Translations under genes and position numbers: made by a program
NCBI GenBank assembly: GCA_010093605.1
Contig: MU004192.1
Coordinates: 881,774-945,773, forward strand
Source: Lophium mytilinum
Taxonomy: Eukaryota > Ascomycota > Dothideomycetes > Mytilinidiales > Mytilinidiaceae
Direction: 5' to 3'
Length of the DNA stretch: 64,000 nt
Notes under the pieces: generated by a model
The model's input: only the letters and a program-made list of their open reading frames with translations
Databases searched by the model: none
Told to the model about the DNA's origin: nothing
Part shown: piece by piece, positions 12,170 to 22,904 of the stretch
How positions within the stretch are numbered: the first letter of the stretch is position 1
Layout of the letters: every line of letters begins with the position of its first letter

Positions 12170-13565
12170 TTAGTCTCCACCGCCAGCGTCGTCTTCCACA
12201 TAAGGGCTTCTATAGTCTCCTCGCCCTATACCACTCTGGGAAGTCAGCGGTGACTTCCTTTCCTTCTCAGGCATTCCAATTTCTGGGCTATATGCCTCCG
12301 GAATAGGAGGTAGTGGTGGTAGAGGGGATTTGAGGGAATCGTGGCCCGTTAGACTCGGTTCATCCACAGTCTCGTCACCATAGATAGAGCTAGCAGGAGT
12401 ATATCCAGACATTGATCGACTCGAGTGAAGGTCATCGCCATGAACAGACCAGTCGGAGCCACCGTGAGGATCTGTTGGAGAACCTGTAGTGCCTTCGAAT
12501 TCGTTGGTGTAGTTGGCGAGAACCTCGTTTGTCGTGCTTGCTGATTGCGGGTCCAATGCTCTTTCAGATGGTTGTGGAGATTTGACAGCAGGCTGCGGCT
12601 CGACCTGAGCCTCTGGTGCTGCCTCTGTGCCAACTGGTGAGTCTATTCGGCTCTTAGGTGATCCAGAGTCTTCTTTGCTTGTGGAGAGTCTCGACTCGAT
12701 GTGGTGGATTGTGTCCGAGCCAACACCAGGATGCTTCGAAAGGACACTCGGTCCCCCTCCAGGCTTCTCAACTGGCGTTTCTCCTTGGGCGTTCACAGCT
12801 CGCTGCACCTTTTGATCCTCGTTTCTCGCCACCTTTTCTTTCTGCCACCTCTTTTCCTTCCTCGTGAGTTCTACTTCCAGTACACGGGTGCCCATGGGAA
12901 GTTTGGAGCGAAGGCCATCATCTTCATGGTCGAAGTACAATGCCCAGATGCTTGGGTACTCCTCAACAGCACACCATCCTCTAGACGCGGTTAGTGGATG
13001 CGAAACGATAATGGGGATGCAGGACGAAAATGGATGCTACGTAACGAAAACGTGACTCACTCCCAGCCATCAAAATTCATACGTCGATCTTGTCGTGTGC
13101 AATTGAACGGGCCTGTCAGGTTTGGCTGCGCATCTGTACGCACACCGTACTTTACTTCATGGGTTTTCTTGTCCACATAGACCCAGTTCAGCATCGGCGC
13201 TACTTCTGTGATGGTTGTCACGAGCCCCTCATACTCGGAGTCTGGGTATGGAAGGTAATAGCCGGCGAGATGATGCCCGAAAGACTCCCCATTGCTTGTC
13301 CCAGTGTCGATATAAAGCTTTGAAAGGTCAGCCAACGAGATAATAGACAAGGATACGCCTTACAAACCTTTCCGTTGCGGAGTACTATGGGCCTACCGTC
13401 TATCTCACGACTTCTCAGAGATGATTTCACGCAGGTCGCAATGAGATTGCACCGACGAGCTCGATGCTCTTCCCGCTTCTCCTGCGCTTGGCTTTGGCGA
13501 ATGGATTCCTGGGTTCCGAGTAAAGCCGGGGCCAGGAGAACGGCTGTGAGTATTGAAAGAACCAT
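12170..13565 (-). CDS. Conserved fungal protein, function unknown
   Basis: Three exons, 13565-13368, 13317-13061 and 12980-12170, join in phase and give 421 residues. It begins with a hydrophobic stretch MVLSILTAVLLAPALLG, then a basic segment. The core (about residues 60-180) holds segments typical of a fungal-only family: NGKLYIDTGT, AGYYLPYPDSEYEG, NWVYVDKKTHEVKYG and WALYFDHEDDGL. The last 200 residues are Ser/Pro/Glu-rich and disordered. The family is common in Pezizomycotina genomes as hypothetical proteins; I know of no assigned activity. The second donor is GTGAGT and the acceptor is TCTAG followed by A, which keeps the phase. Confidence 0.78.
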
Positions 13566-14101
13566 TGTGCTAGACTGTGGAGAGCAAGATGTGAGATCAG
13601 GAGATATATCCTACACCAAAATCTATGCAACCTATCTAGCAAAACAATATGAAAGATGAGTAACCCACCAGAGTAGTCGCCGCAGTAACCGCTTCAGTAA
13701 CCGCCCAATTATCGCCAAGCGTACACAAGAAATGCCTCCCACTAGGGTGAATTTTGAGATGGTAGGCATCAGAGACGTGACTGAGCAATAGATCGCCGTT
13801 CTAGACACTTCATCGACCTATCCGAACCCAACACACAACACCATCCGAATGCAAAAGCATAATACGGTCGGGTTTGCCCTGTGGCAAGTTGAAGAATAGC
13901 CTGATTTTCGGGCGAGAGGGAAATAAGACGCGATTGAAGTGGAGATCAAACATATATTGGCCCCTGGAGCAGGGATTTTGAGTTTCATTGCTGACCCGCA
14001 TTACCCCACAGCCGTAAATCTGCAATGCACGGACAACACACAAGTCACTTTTGCTGCTGCCATCAACCTTGAAGAATCTTCATGCAATTCCATCTTTTGG
14101 C

Positions 14102-14151
14102 GTAGATTGGTGTGGATTGCCGTGGATCGGCGTGGATCGGTGTGGATTTGG
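14102..14151. repeat. Five copies of a 10-bp tandem repeat
   Basis: The unit GTGGATCGGY repeats about five times with single-base changes (GTAGATTGGT, GTGGATTGCC, GTGGATCGGC, GTGGATCGGT, GTGGATTTGG). The 10-bp period places each copy on the same face of the helix. Confidence 0.7.
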
Positions 14152-14395
14152 CGGGCGCTCCCGCTTGTGCCTCATTGGAAATCGGCAAAATGGTTCGATG
14201 TGTGAGGTACGAAAACGCCAGTGATGCAGGCCGGGTTTCGAAGTCGTGGGCTACCCAGCCTCATCTTCTCCGGTCGTTCGATTTTTGTGCACCTCAATCG
14301 ACGTGTGCTCCCATACTGCATGGACTGTGCGCCTCTGTGCTGTCAAGCATGCCGGCCTACCGAGGAAGAGGCGCGTGCTGGTAGACATATTCGGA

Positions 14396-14403
14396 TATAA
14401 AAG
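14396..14403 (+). promoter_or_regulatory. TATA box of the 95-residue protein gene
   Basis: A TATAAAAG sequence lies 130 bp upstream of the ATG at 14526, followed by an A/C-rich leader typical of well-expressed fungal genes. Confidence 0.5.
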
Positions 14404-14525
14404 AAGGGAGAATCGCCTGCAAAGGAAGACAGATCAGAACACTCGAGTCCACATTCCAACATCTTCCTTGATCAAATACCCCTCACTATTCCAAGCACCT
14501 CATCACCAGGTTCCCAAGAATCATC

Positions 14526-14915
14526 ATGGCCACCGTGTAAGGATCCAGTGGCAGCCAATGTCCCTCTGTACTGACATCTTCGTAGCGAAGCTACCACTCG
14601 ATCCAACAACAACGCTTATCTGTCTGATAGTGATGATGGCCAAGCATCCGGCGGCCGCCGAGGTGGAACGCTCGCAAGCTTGCCCGTCCCACCAACTTCC
14701 TCCAACTTGAATCAGCCAGCTGGTATGTTTTACTGTTGCTGGAACTAGAGGACTGCTGGCTAACGATAGTACCAGGCTCCCTCCTCAAGGGCGCTGTCGA
14801 CGACAAGGGCAACCTCAAGGATGCGGCCCTCCTCTTGGGAATTAAGCTTGATCTGGAAGCTGAGATTCATCTTACCGCACGCATCCGTGGTGATATCACC
14901 ATTGGGTTGTACTAG
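14526..14915 (+). CDS. Small conserved fungal protein (95 residues)
   Basis: Three exons, 14526-14536, 14586-14722 and 14776-14915, join in phase to 95 residues. The first exon is only 11 bp (ATG GCC ACC GT), so no long ORF shows the gene. Introns are 49 and 53 nt with GTAAGG/GTATGT donors, and a CTGAC branch in the first. The N-terminal half is Ser/Asn/Gly-rich (SDSDDGQASGGRRGG). The C-terminal half ends in KLDLEAEIHLTARIRGDI then TIGLY, the alternating hydrophobic-charged pattern shared by a family of small ascomycete proteins of unknown function. No signal peptide or membrane segment. Confidence 0.75.
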
Positions 14916-15895
14916 TGCTAGTATGAGTAAGTTCTTGCAATGAAGAAATTTTAGAACAGCTTCTAATCTTGACTAGTGTGGTGAAGTTGGGCTTAGGTCT
15001 TGGAGTGGGATAGTATCATAGGGAAGAGACGGTAAATAAATTGGGAAGACTCGGGCTACATGGTTGATTGCTTTTGGAGACTTGGAAATAGTATGCCTTA
15101 GATAGGGCCCGCGGGCCAGACTCGCTACGAATTCAAGTCCCTTTACAGATCTGAAAAATGTCTCATTTGCACTGGTGGTACCGATTAACCTTACTCTAAG
15201 TCCGTGGTTGACATGGCTTTTGTCTGGCACCTAGTTTCAAATTTAGCTCCATATCTAGAAGAAACTAGCAATCGGTTTAATGAGCAGATATCTAGGGGCC
15301 CAGGATGATACACCGGCGCCTCACATCGATTCTCGAACAACGTGTAAGTGCTACAAGCGATGGCGTGAGTGTACGCCATGTACAGAATCATGATGACGCC
15401 CTGTAGTAGAACTAGCTTACCATACTACGAATGGGCCAATGTCCGCTTCCTTTTTAATTCCGAAGACTTATACAAGAAATTGAGGTGTACTTGTGAGGTA
15501 GAGTTGGAGTTCGAGCGTCTTGAACGATGGACTGACGGAGAGAGGGGGATGAGACGTCAAAAAACACGCAGCCTGTCGGAGGGGTCCGCGCACGGTCCAG
15601 GTAGTTCTGTATTGGGCGTCTTGAGCATAGTAACAACCATGTATAGATGGATATTTACTTGAATATTGCTTCTTGTAGAAGTTGCGCGTACTTATGCATG
15701 GTACGTGGTGAAAGATGTAACGGTACCAGAGTTCTGGATATAAGTGGTGATGTCGATGTTCTCTGCCCAAAAGAAGCCAAGGCCATGTCATACTTCACAC
15801 CGCGTGTTCGAGACAGCTGCATTCAGCTTCTCTAATACCTCTCACCCCTCTCCAACTCTCAATTCTTCCATTTTCGAAGCTCAAACCCCTTCTCA
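14916..15895. other. Intergenic
   Basis: About 1 kb of mixed-composition DNA. Open frames at 15454-15791 lack coding character. I see no RNA gene or repeat. Confidence 0.4.
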
Positions 15896-18249
15896 ATGGC
15901 AGCTAGCTCCGACGAACAGCCTGTGTACTCCTCCGGCGGCCCCACGTCGACCCCGCCAGACCTACGATTCCTCCACTACAACGACGTCTACCACGTTGAC
16001 GCCTCCTCTGCTGAGCCTGTCGGGGGCCTTTCGCGCTTCCAGACGGTTGTAAACTACTACCGCAATGATGGACGATTCGAAGGACAACCGGACGTGCTCA
16101 CATTCTTCTCGGGAGACGCGTTCAATCCCAGCTTAGAGAGCTCAGTGACCAAAGGTCCGTAAACCTCTCATCTTTCAACTGCCTCAACAGAGTTCTGGAG
16201 CAGCTGCGAAAGGAAAGCGGTGGATATACAGGTCTTGAGCAGTGTTGAACACCAATTTTGACATTTTTCGAGGCAGTCATATGGTTCCCGTTCTGAACGG
16301 AATTGGGACTGATGTTGCCTGCGTTGGGGTGCGGTTGACTCTTCCTCCCTTAATTTCTACGTCCTATTTTCCCAGAAACAGCGCTGACTCGATCGACGAT
16401 CCTATAGAACCATGATCTTGATTTTGGCGTACGCCAATTCCGCCATCTTACCGGCCAATGCACCTTTCCCTGGCTTCTGGCCAACGTACTGGACCCCGCG
16501 CTGGGCCCCGACACGGCACTCGGCAATGCAAAGAGGACCATCATGATGACGAGCTCGAATGGTATCAAGATCGGAGTAATTGGGCTAGGAGAGCGCGAGT
16601 GGCTGGACACGATCAACTCCCTACCCCCGAATCTGATATACAAGTCTGCGACTGAGACGGCGCGGGAACTAGTACCTGGTCTGAGGGCACAAGGCGCAGA
16701 GATCGTGGTTGCCTTGACACATCAGCGGGAGCCAAATGACAACAAGCTCGCGGAATTGACGGGCGAGGACGGCCTGATTGATGTGATTCTTGGAGGACAT
16801 GATCATTACTATAGCCACACTTTGACGAAGGGGACTCATGTGCTTCGCTCTGGAACCGACTTCAAGCAACTGAGTTACATAGAGGCGAGAAAGAAGGCGG
16901 ACGGCAGCAACAAGTGGGACTTCGAGATCGTGAGAAGGGATATCGTGAGCAGTATCCCGAGAGATCCCAAGACACTGGAGCTGGTGGATAAATTAACAAG
17001 AGCACTGAAGAGCAAGCTGGAGAAGCCCATTGGATATACAGCAGCCCCTCTTGATGCCCGATTTACCACCGTCCGAACCAAAGAATCGAATCTTGGCAAT
17101 TTTGTCTGCGATCTGATGAGGTATTACTACCAAGCAGATTGCTGCATCATGGCGGCCGGGACGATTCGCGGCGATCAGATATACCCACCTGGAGTTTTGA
17201 GGCTGAAGGATCTCATGGATTGTTTTCCCTTCGAGGACCCCGTGGTTGTCATCAAAGTCAAAGGCAAAGCAATCGTCGAGGCGCTGGAAAACGGGGTCGG
17301 ATCCTACCCCTCTCTAGAAGGTGTGTTAATACCTGAATATCATATTGTAACTCTGCTGACCATGACTCGTAGGCCGATACCCGCAAATTTCAAATATCGA
17401 AATCGAGGTCGACTACTCTCGAAAGCCAGGCTCACGTGTCCTATCCACGAAGATCGGCGGAGAACCTGCTGATCTAGAAAAGGAATACGTGCTAGCCACT
17501 CGCGGTTACATGGGTCGTGGCAAAGGTATGCTCTCCAGCATTTCCCAAATACCTCATCACTGTCCTCACAATACCTTCTGTTGCACTACCCCTGAATCTT
17601 GAATTTCTCACTAACCCTCACCCTCACAGACGGCTACACCTCCCTCCTCATCGAAGAAGAAGGCGGCTCCGCCATCGAGCTGGTCTCGGAAGAAAACGGC
17701 GTCCTCATCTCCACCATCCTGCGCCAATACTTCATGTCGCTCAAAGTGCTCGGCCGCTGGACCATGTGGGGCCCCAGCATCTCACGCCAATGGGACGCCG
17801 TGCACCAAGGTGTGCAGAAATCCCATCCCGTCCACGACCCCATCCCCCCAGGTAGCCGCGTCGTCGACATCCTCCAGCGCAAAGCAAAGTCCGCCAGCGG
17901 CCGCACTACTCCCGGCGGCCGCCACCCCGAGGGCGCCGAAACCCCGCTGAACGAGTCCGACAGCGAGTTCGAGAAGGACGATGATGATCATACGGCGCAT
18001 TCGGAGGATCCGCACACTACGACGACCACGAGTTTGCGCACGGCGCCGACGACGCTGGTTAGTAAGCGCCAGCGGGAACAGACGCTGGCGAGGAAGGTGA
18101 TGCGGAAGTGGTGGCGGTTGGCGAAGATACCTGGGAGTCCCAGTGTGGCGGATGAGCTGGGCGAGGGGGAGTTTACGATCAATTGGACGAAGGCGATTGC
18201 GCCGAGGCTGGAGGGGCGAATTAGGGAGGTGAAGGCTGCAGCGGCGTAG
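15896..18249 (+). CDS. 5'-nucleotidase family metallophosphatase
   Basis: Five exons, 15896-16158, 16277-16328, 16408-17320, 17373-17525 and 17630-18249, give 666 residues. A calcineurin-like metallophosphatase domain carries HYNDVYH (residues 27-33), GNHDLDFG (about 105) and GGHDH (about 234), the metal-binding blocks of the 5'-nucleotidase/UDP-sugar hydrolase family. The 5'-nucleotidase C-terminal domain follows (ESNLGNFVCDLMRYYY and AAGTIRGDQIY). A fungal-specific tail with an acidic patch (DSEFEKDDDDHT) follows. There is no signal peptide, so a cytosolic phosphoesterase acting on nucleotides or related phosphates is likely; substrate is not predictable. The first intron could alternatively use GTCCGT with a GAG acceptor, changing Pro to Gly-Ser at the junction. 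Confidence 0.9.
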
Positions 18250-18769
18250 ATGGTTATAGAACGAGTTGAATGGGAGGATTGTGCCCTTGGGCTTAGATTC
18301 GAGAAGGCGCTGAAAGATATTGCATATGTGATGGCGGTGTGTACAGTGTCCCGTGAACGTGTAACGTTTACACGTGATGTGAAGAAGCTAAGGGGCGTAG
18401 ATTGGGTTAGATTTCACTAGCCTCGAGGGTCTGCTATCGAGGGAAAAGTGCGATGGGGTTTCTGTAAAGAACCAGGTAGACTTCCTAGCACTATTTCCAC
18501 TACGATCTATATGAAAGCTGAATGTTATAGTATGTTATTTTACCAACCCATGACTCCAATACTTCCTTTTCCAACCAACCTGCGTAACCACCTGACCAAC
18601 TAAGTGAATGCGCAATCATTCAACCCGTGCTCTTTCCAACCATACCAACCTCAATCTCTCAACCAGCATAAACCAATTCGTCCAACCCATTCCGTTCCCA
18701 ACCTCCCTCACTACCCAATCTCTCCAACAGCATACACAAACCCATCCAAGCTCAAGCGAACCCAACCCC
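18250..18769. other. Intergenic between convergent genes
   Basis: The 3' flanks of two convergent genes. The 18600-18770 part is C-rich on the plus strand and encodes nothing convincing. Confidence 0.4.
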
Positions 18770-21568
18770 CTACAACCCCATCATCCTCCTCTCAAACCTC
18801 CCTAACCTCGGCGGCGTCTCCTCTAGCACATCCAAACTCCCCTCTCGCTCCCTCACCCCCCTAACTCTAATCTCCTCCATCATCAGCGCCTCCTCCGCCT
18901 CCCCCGAATTCTCCTGCTCATGCTGCCACGCCGGCAGCCTCGTCCCCCGTGTACGAACCGCGTTCGCGTTCCCACTCGTTGGCTGCGCTACCCCACTCGC
19001 CCGCGGCCGCTCCCGCTCCTCATCCCCATTCGACGCCGCGTTCCTGCGGCGATGCGGGTGGTACGGCTGCGACGGGCGGGCGCCGGGCGTCGGGAGGCGG
19101 GAGCTGTGCATGCGGGTTGCAGAGTGCGTTGGGCGGGGCGGCAGGACGGGGGTGGGGAGGGAGAGGGGTGGGAAGAGGAAAGAGTCGCGGGTTGGGGCGG
19201 TGTGGGCCCCGTTCTCCGAGAAGCGGGGCGCACGCGCGCTTCTGGCGGTCGGGATAGGTTGGGTTGGGCGGGGGGAGATATAGGCCTCGTTTTCCGAGGA
19301 GTGGAGGGCTTGGGGGCTCCGGGCGGCGTGGATGGGCGGGGGTGGTGGGATAGGGGAGTCGTGGTCTGAAGAGCGGGATGCGCGAGGGCTCCTGGATGCG
19401 TGGATGGGGGGTGCTGGGGGGCCGGTGTAGGATTCGTTCTCTGAGGAGCGGGGAGCGCGGGGGCTTCTGGTGAGCATGAGAGACCCGCGTGGACCGCTGG
19501 AGACGCGAGGGGTACTGTTTTGTGCAGCTCGTAAGGGGTTTGGTACGTTCGGTGAAATTCGAGGACCAGCGGGGACTTGGCGGTTTACGAAGACTTCTGG
19601 GATGGGGAGAGGTTGCAAGTTGGGGCTGTCGGACCTTTGGTTGCGTACCGATATTCGCGGTGATGATGCAGATTCGGCGTTCTCACTGGACCGGGCCTGT
19701 GTTCTGATAAAAGCAGCCGTTCGCAGCTGCTGGTCGTTGCTGCTATCGAAAGGGGAGGCACTCTGCTGACGCCGTGGAGTTGGTATTGGGCGAGGGGCTC
19801 TAGGAGGCCGGGCAGATATTGGAGGGGGGAGCGTACTACCACTAGATCGGTTATGGGATCTGGATCTAGCAACCAGACTTGGATTGTATGTAGTTCCTGT
19901 AGTGAAAGGGAGGGGCGAAGGAATGCGAGTTCGTCGAAGTGACCCAAACGTCGAGCGTTTATTTGAGCGTTTAGAGCTTGTTCTTGCTGGCAGCGGAGCA
20001 GGAATCCTGCGTGGAGAGATAACAACAGGACGCGGAGAGCCTAGCCGACCAGATATACCGACTGGCTTCAAATTGATTCGTGGTTGCGAGCTTGCCGTGT
20101 AGTACGATATCGATGTACTAGATGATGAATTATGCATGTGAGCATGTCCGCGTGATTGGACCAAGTCGAGAGGGGAAGATAAGTCTAGTCGTGCAGCAGT
20201 AACAGGGTCGCGATAGGATATATCAAAGTCACTAGGTATGACTAGCTGATTACTGCCTGTGATGTATGGTCGGCCTTGTAAGGAAGGGGAGCTTGGTGGA
20301 GGAGAGCTTGGTGGCAGTGACGACATGCTGGCAGCTGCAAGAAGATTGGGAGTGGAGTGGCTTGATCGGCGCGCAGGTCCATCAGGGCGCTGCCGTTCAT
20401 TGTACAATGGCCGTGAGAACGCGGAGATGCCATCGTATTGGGCCCGTGCAAGTGATGAAACTCTCCTCGGGGTTCCGCGGGATTCTGGATGGGATGGAGC
20501 TCTTGCGCGGTGATCGGCTGAGGACATTTGAGGATCTGCACGATTTCGAACGGGCGACCTATGTGAAAATGCGAGGTCGCAAGCACGTCTCATATCTTCT
20601 CGTGTATATGTTGGTGGTATCTTGATGGTCTCATGAAACGTGTAGTACGTGCCGTGCGCGGTATCCTCAGCAAATCGACCACTCAAGTGCATAATTGGAT
20701 GAGGATCGGCATCTCGGGGCATACGAGATCCACCATGTAGAGAGGTTGGTTCCACTAGGTGGCTATCCGATCGTCTTGAGCGCACTCTGCCTGTTGGTGG
20801 TTGTCGTCCAGCTGGTCCATCGAACGGTGAGCTTTGACTAGCACCTTCCGGAAAACGTGACCTGGGGGATGATGCCGTAAAACGTGGTTCGAGAGCGTAA
20901 CCCTGTCCTCGAGAGTTCTTGAACGATTCTGAAATGCGGCTTTGGACGAATATACTCTGCTGTGGAGTTGCTACACCCGCAGCGACAGCCATCATGGCTG
21001 ACATTAGTTCAGGATCCGTCCTGGCTCGATGTGCCATCATGCGTCTGAATGGTTCGCGATTAGCCTGCACCAAAGCTCCGGTCGATGGGTGAGGAATTGG
21101 GGCCGGACTGGGCCGTGTAGCAACGAAACCAGAAAAGCCAAACTGGTGTTCTTCTAGCGAGGAGCGGACGTCGCGTTTAGATGTTGCTGAGCTTGAACGT
21201 GGTAACGATGCCTGGCTTGCTTCCTCAGAGACCGAAGCAAGATCAGACCCGTCGATTGCCGCAACCCTGCTTTCCTCTGGGCAAACGGACGATTCGGGAT
21301 AGCTCACAGATTCTGGAGATTCTATATCAGGCTCAGAGAGTGTAGTCACATGAGGCCGCATGTGTAACAGGTTGGTGTGCGTAAGAGCTGCGTAGGTGGA
21401 GCGTTGTGGACCGCGATGAATGCGAGGAATGCCACTCGCATATATGTTCGGTCTTGCAGACATGGCACTCCGGAGCGAGCTTGCAGAGTTCAGCGTGGAC
21501 AAACGCCGGCTCGCCTCTTCGAGGTCCGCGGTAGTCAATGTGATCTCAGAGGGCCGACAGCGGAGCAT
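18770..21568 (-). CDS. Disordered Ser/Pro/Arg-rich protein with internal repeats
   Basis: A single uninterrupted ORF of 932 residues from an ATG at 21568. It is low-complexity throughout. Between about residues 720 and 830 a ~30-residue unit occurs four times, each with a core like SPRAPRSSENE or SPRASRSSDHD followed by a proline-rich PPAPPIHA-type stretch. An N-terminal segment, PSEITLTTADLEEASRRLST, and the central segment HGTYYTFHETIKIPPTYTRE are the only ordered-looking parts. I do not recognise a domain. The many SxxR and RxxS contexts suggest phosphorylation and a regulatory or scaffold role, which is inference. Confidence 0.7.
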   Translation of the reverse strand: MLRCRPSEITLTTADLEEASRRLSTLNSASSLRSAMSARPNIYASGIPRIHRGPQRSTYAALTHTNLLHMRPHVTTLSEPDIESPESVSYPESSVCPEESRVAAIDGSDLASVSEEASQASLPRSSSATSKRDVRSSLEEHQFGFSGFVATRPSPAPIPHPSTGALVQANREPFRRMMAHRARTDPELMSAMMAVAAGVATPQQSIFVQSRISESFKNSRGQGYALEPRFTASSPRSRFPEGASQSSPFDGPAGRQPPTGRVRSRRSDSHLVEPTSLHGGSRMPRDADPHPIMHLSGRFAEDTAHGTYYTFHETIKIPPTYTREDMRRACDLAFSHRSPVRNRADPQMSSADHRARAPSHPESRGTPRRVSSLARAQYDGISAFSRPLYNERQRPDGPARRSSHSTPNLLAAASMSSLPPSSPPPSSPSLQGRPYITGSNQLVIPSDFDISYRDPVTAARLDLSSPLDLVQSRGHAHMHNSSSSTSISYYTASSQPRINLKPVGISGRLGSPRPVVISPRRIPAPLPARTSSKRSNKRSTFGSLRRTRIPSPLPFTTGTTYNPSLVARSRSHNRSSGSTLPPPISARPPRAPRPIPTPRRQQSASPFDSSNDQQLRTAAFIRTQARSSENAESASSPRISVRNQRSDSPNLQPLPIPEVFVNRQVPAGPRISPNVPNPLRAAQNSTPRVSSGPRGSLMLTRSPRAPRSSENESYTGPPAPPIHASRSPRASRSSDHDSPIPPPPPIHAARSPQALHSSENEAYISPRPTQPIPTARSARAPRFSENGAHTAPTRDSFLFPPLSLPTPVLPPRPTHSATRMHSSRLPTPGARPSQPYHPHRRRNAASNGDEERERPRASGVAQPTSGNANAVRTRGTRLPAWQHEQENSGEAEEALMMEEIRVRGVREREGSLDVLEETPPRLGRFERRMMGL

Positions 21569-22904
21569 GGTTGAAAGGAACGGCCGGAAAGGGGCGTATT
21601 GTTGAGCGAACGAAAATGCTCAGAGGCAATCCAGGGCCCGCAGATGGGGGTGAAAGCAGACGGTCGTAGAGAAGCATGAGATGAGAAGGGCTGCGAAGGC
21701 AAGGGGAAGCGATAGAAAACATTATGATGGTGGCTTCCGACTGTTTCAGTATGTGTGCAGAAAGTGCATATGTCGGTCAGGAGATTTATCGGAAGCCACC
21801 TTGATCCAACAACGCAGAGGCTTGTGATGGAAGACCGAGAAGGAATCATAGATGACAGTTGGCGCGGAAGGCTTGCGAAAGTATAAGAGGTACCTAGATA
21901 AAGTATGTATATGAAATATAGGCTACGCGTCAGTTCATCTAGAAAGCGGTCCGCTACATGTCTAGCAAACTAGAATGAACCATTTAGCTGGCCAAGGTTT
22001 GTAGAAGGAGCATCGTTAGTATTGCGGAAGGACTGATCAAGCCCAAGAACCTAAAAGTAGGCCATCGAGATGGGTGAAATGACACTGCCGCGTTTGAGGC
22101 ACGTGACCAGCTAGCGGGAGCGACCTGGCATTTAGTATAGTATGCGGCACGCTGGGCATAAAACAGGGGCAGGCGTACTGCTTGTGTACACCTTTCTGTC
22201 GCTGCTTGTGATGTTTCTCTGCATTTTAGAAATATACACGAGATAGAAACTCTTAGCTTTGGGCTATGTAGGAACACGTTGAGGCACTCCAAGCAGATGT
22301 AAACACGACCACACGAGGTTGAATGCTTGCTGAGTGTGCCACATTACTCAGGTCCAGCGTGTGCGTGTCGATGCAAGCAGATTGCTGCGGTAGAGGTTGC
22401 TTGTGTCCTATCTGAGATACGGACTGCGCATATACAGTTTCCCCCTGCCAGATGATGCAGCAGCCATTGGGGAGGATGCAGGTGGTGCTGGCGGCGCAAC
22501 GGGGCGGAGGATGAGGCTCTCGGTCTGATGTTGGCCACTTCGGGGGCTGCTGCGGCGAAGTCCTGACGGCGTATCACGATAGGTAGCTAAGAGAGGCGTG
22601 GTGTTGAGGACCAAGGACGTAAGCGCAGACGTCGGCCGCGAATCCGCAGGGCACAGGTCCTCTATTCCGCCATCAATCAACGACACGACTGCCACAGAGG
22701 CCCGCCCTCGACGGCCCCCTACATACGAAAGCCTTGCCGATCCTACGCAATTCCTGGGCCACGGGCCTGCAACATACACGGCCAAATCTCCCGCAGCCGT
22801 CGCCCCCAGTTCCAAGCTTCGCTGCCCGCACAACCCCGACCTCTCCACCGAACGACGACGACCACCACCTTGCTCGTTTCCGCACCACTCGCTCCAGCGC
22901 CGCC
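21569..22904. other. Intergenic, divergent promoter
   Basis: Region between the disordered-protein gene and the kinase gene. The last 300 bp before 22905 is an open frame without ATG and probably 5' leader of the kinase. No other feature seen. Confidence 0.4.

Larger units (their letters stand above)
13566..14525. other. Intergenic, divergent promoter region
   Basis: Lies between two divergently transcribed genes. It contains a short 10-bp tandem repeat and a TATA box, both listed separately. No ORF with coding character. Confidence 0.45.
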
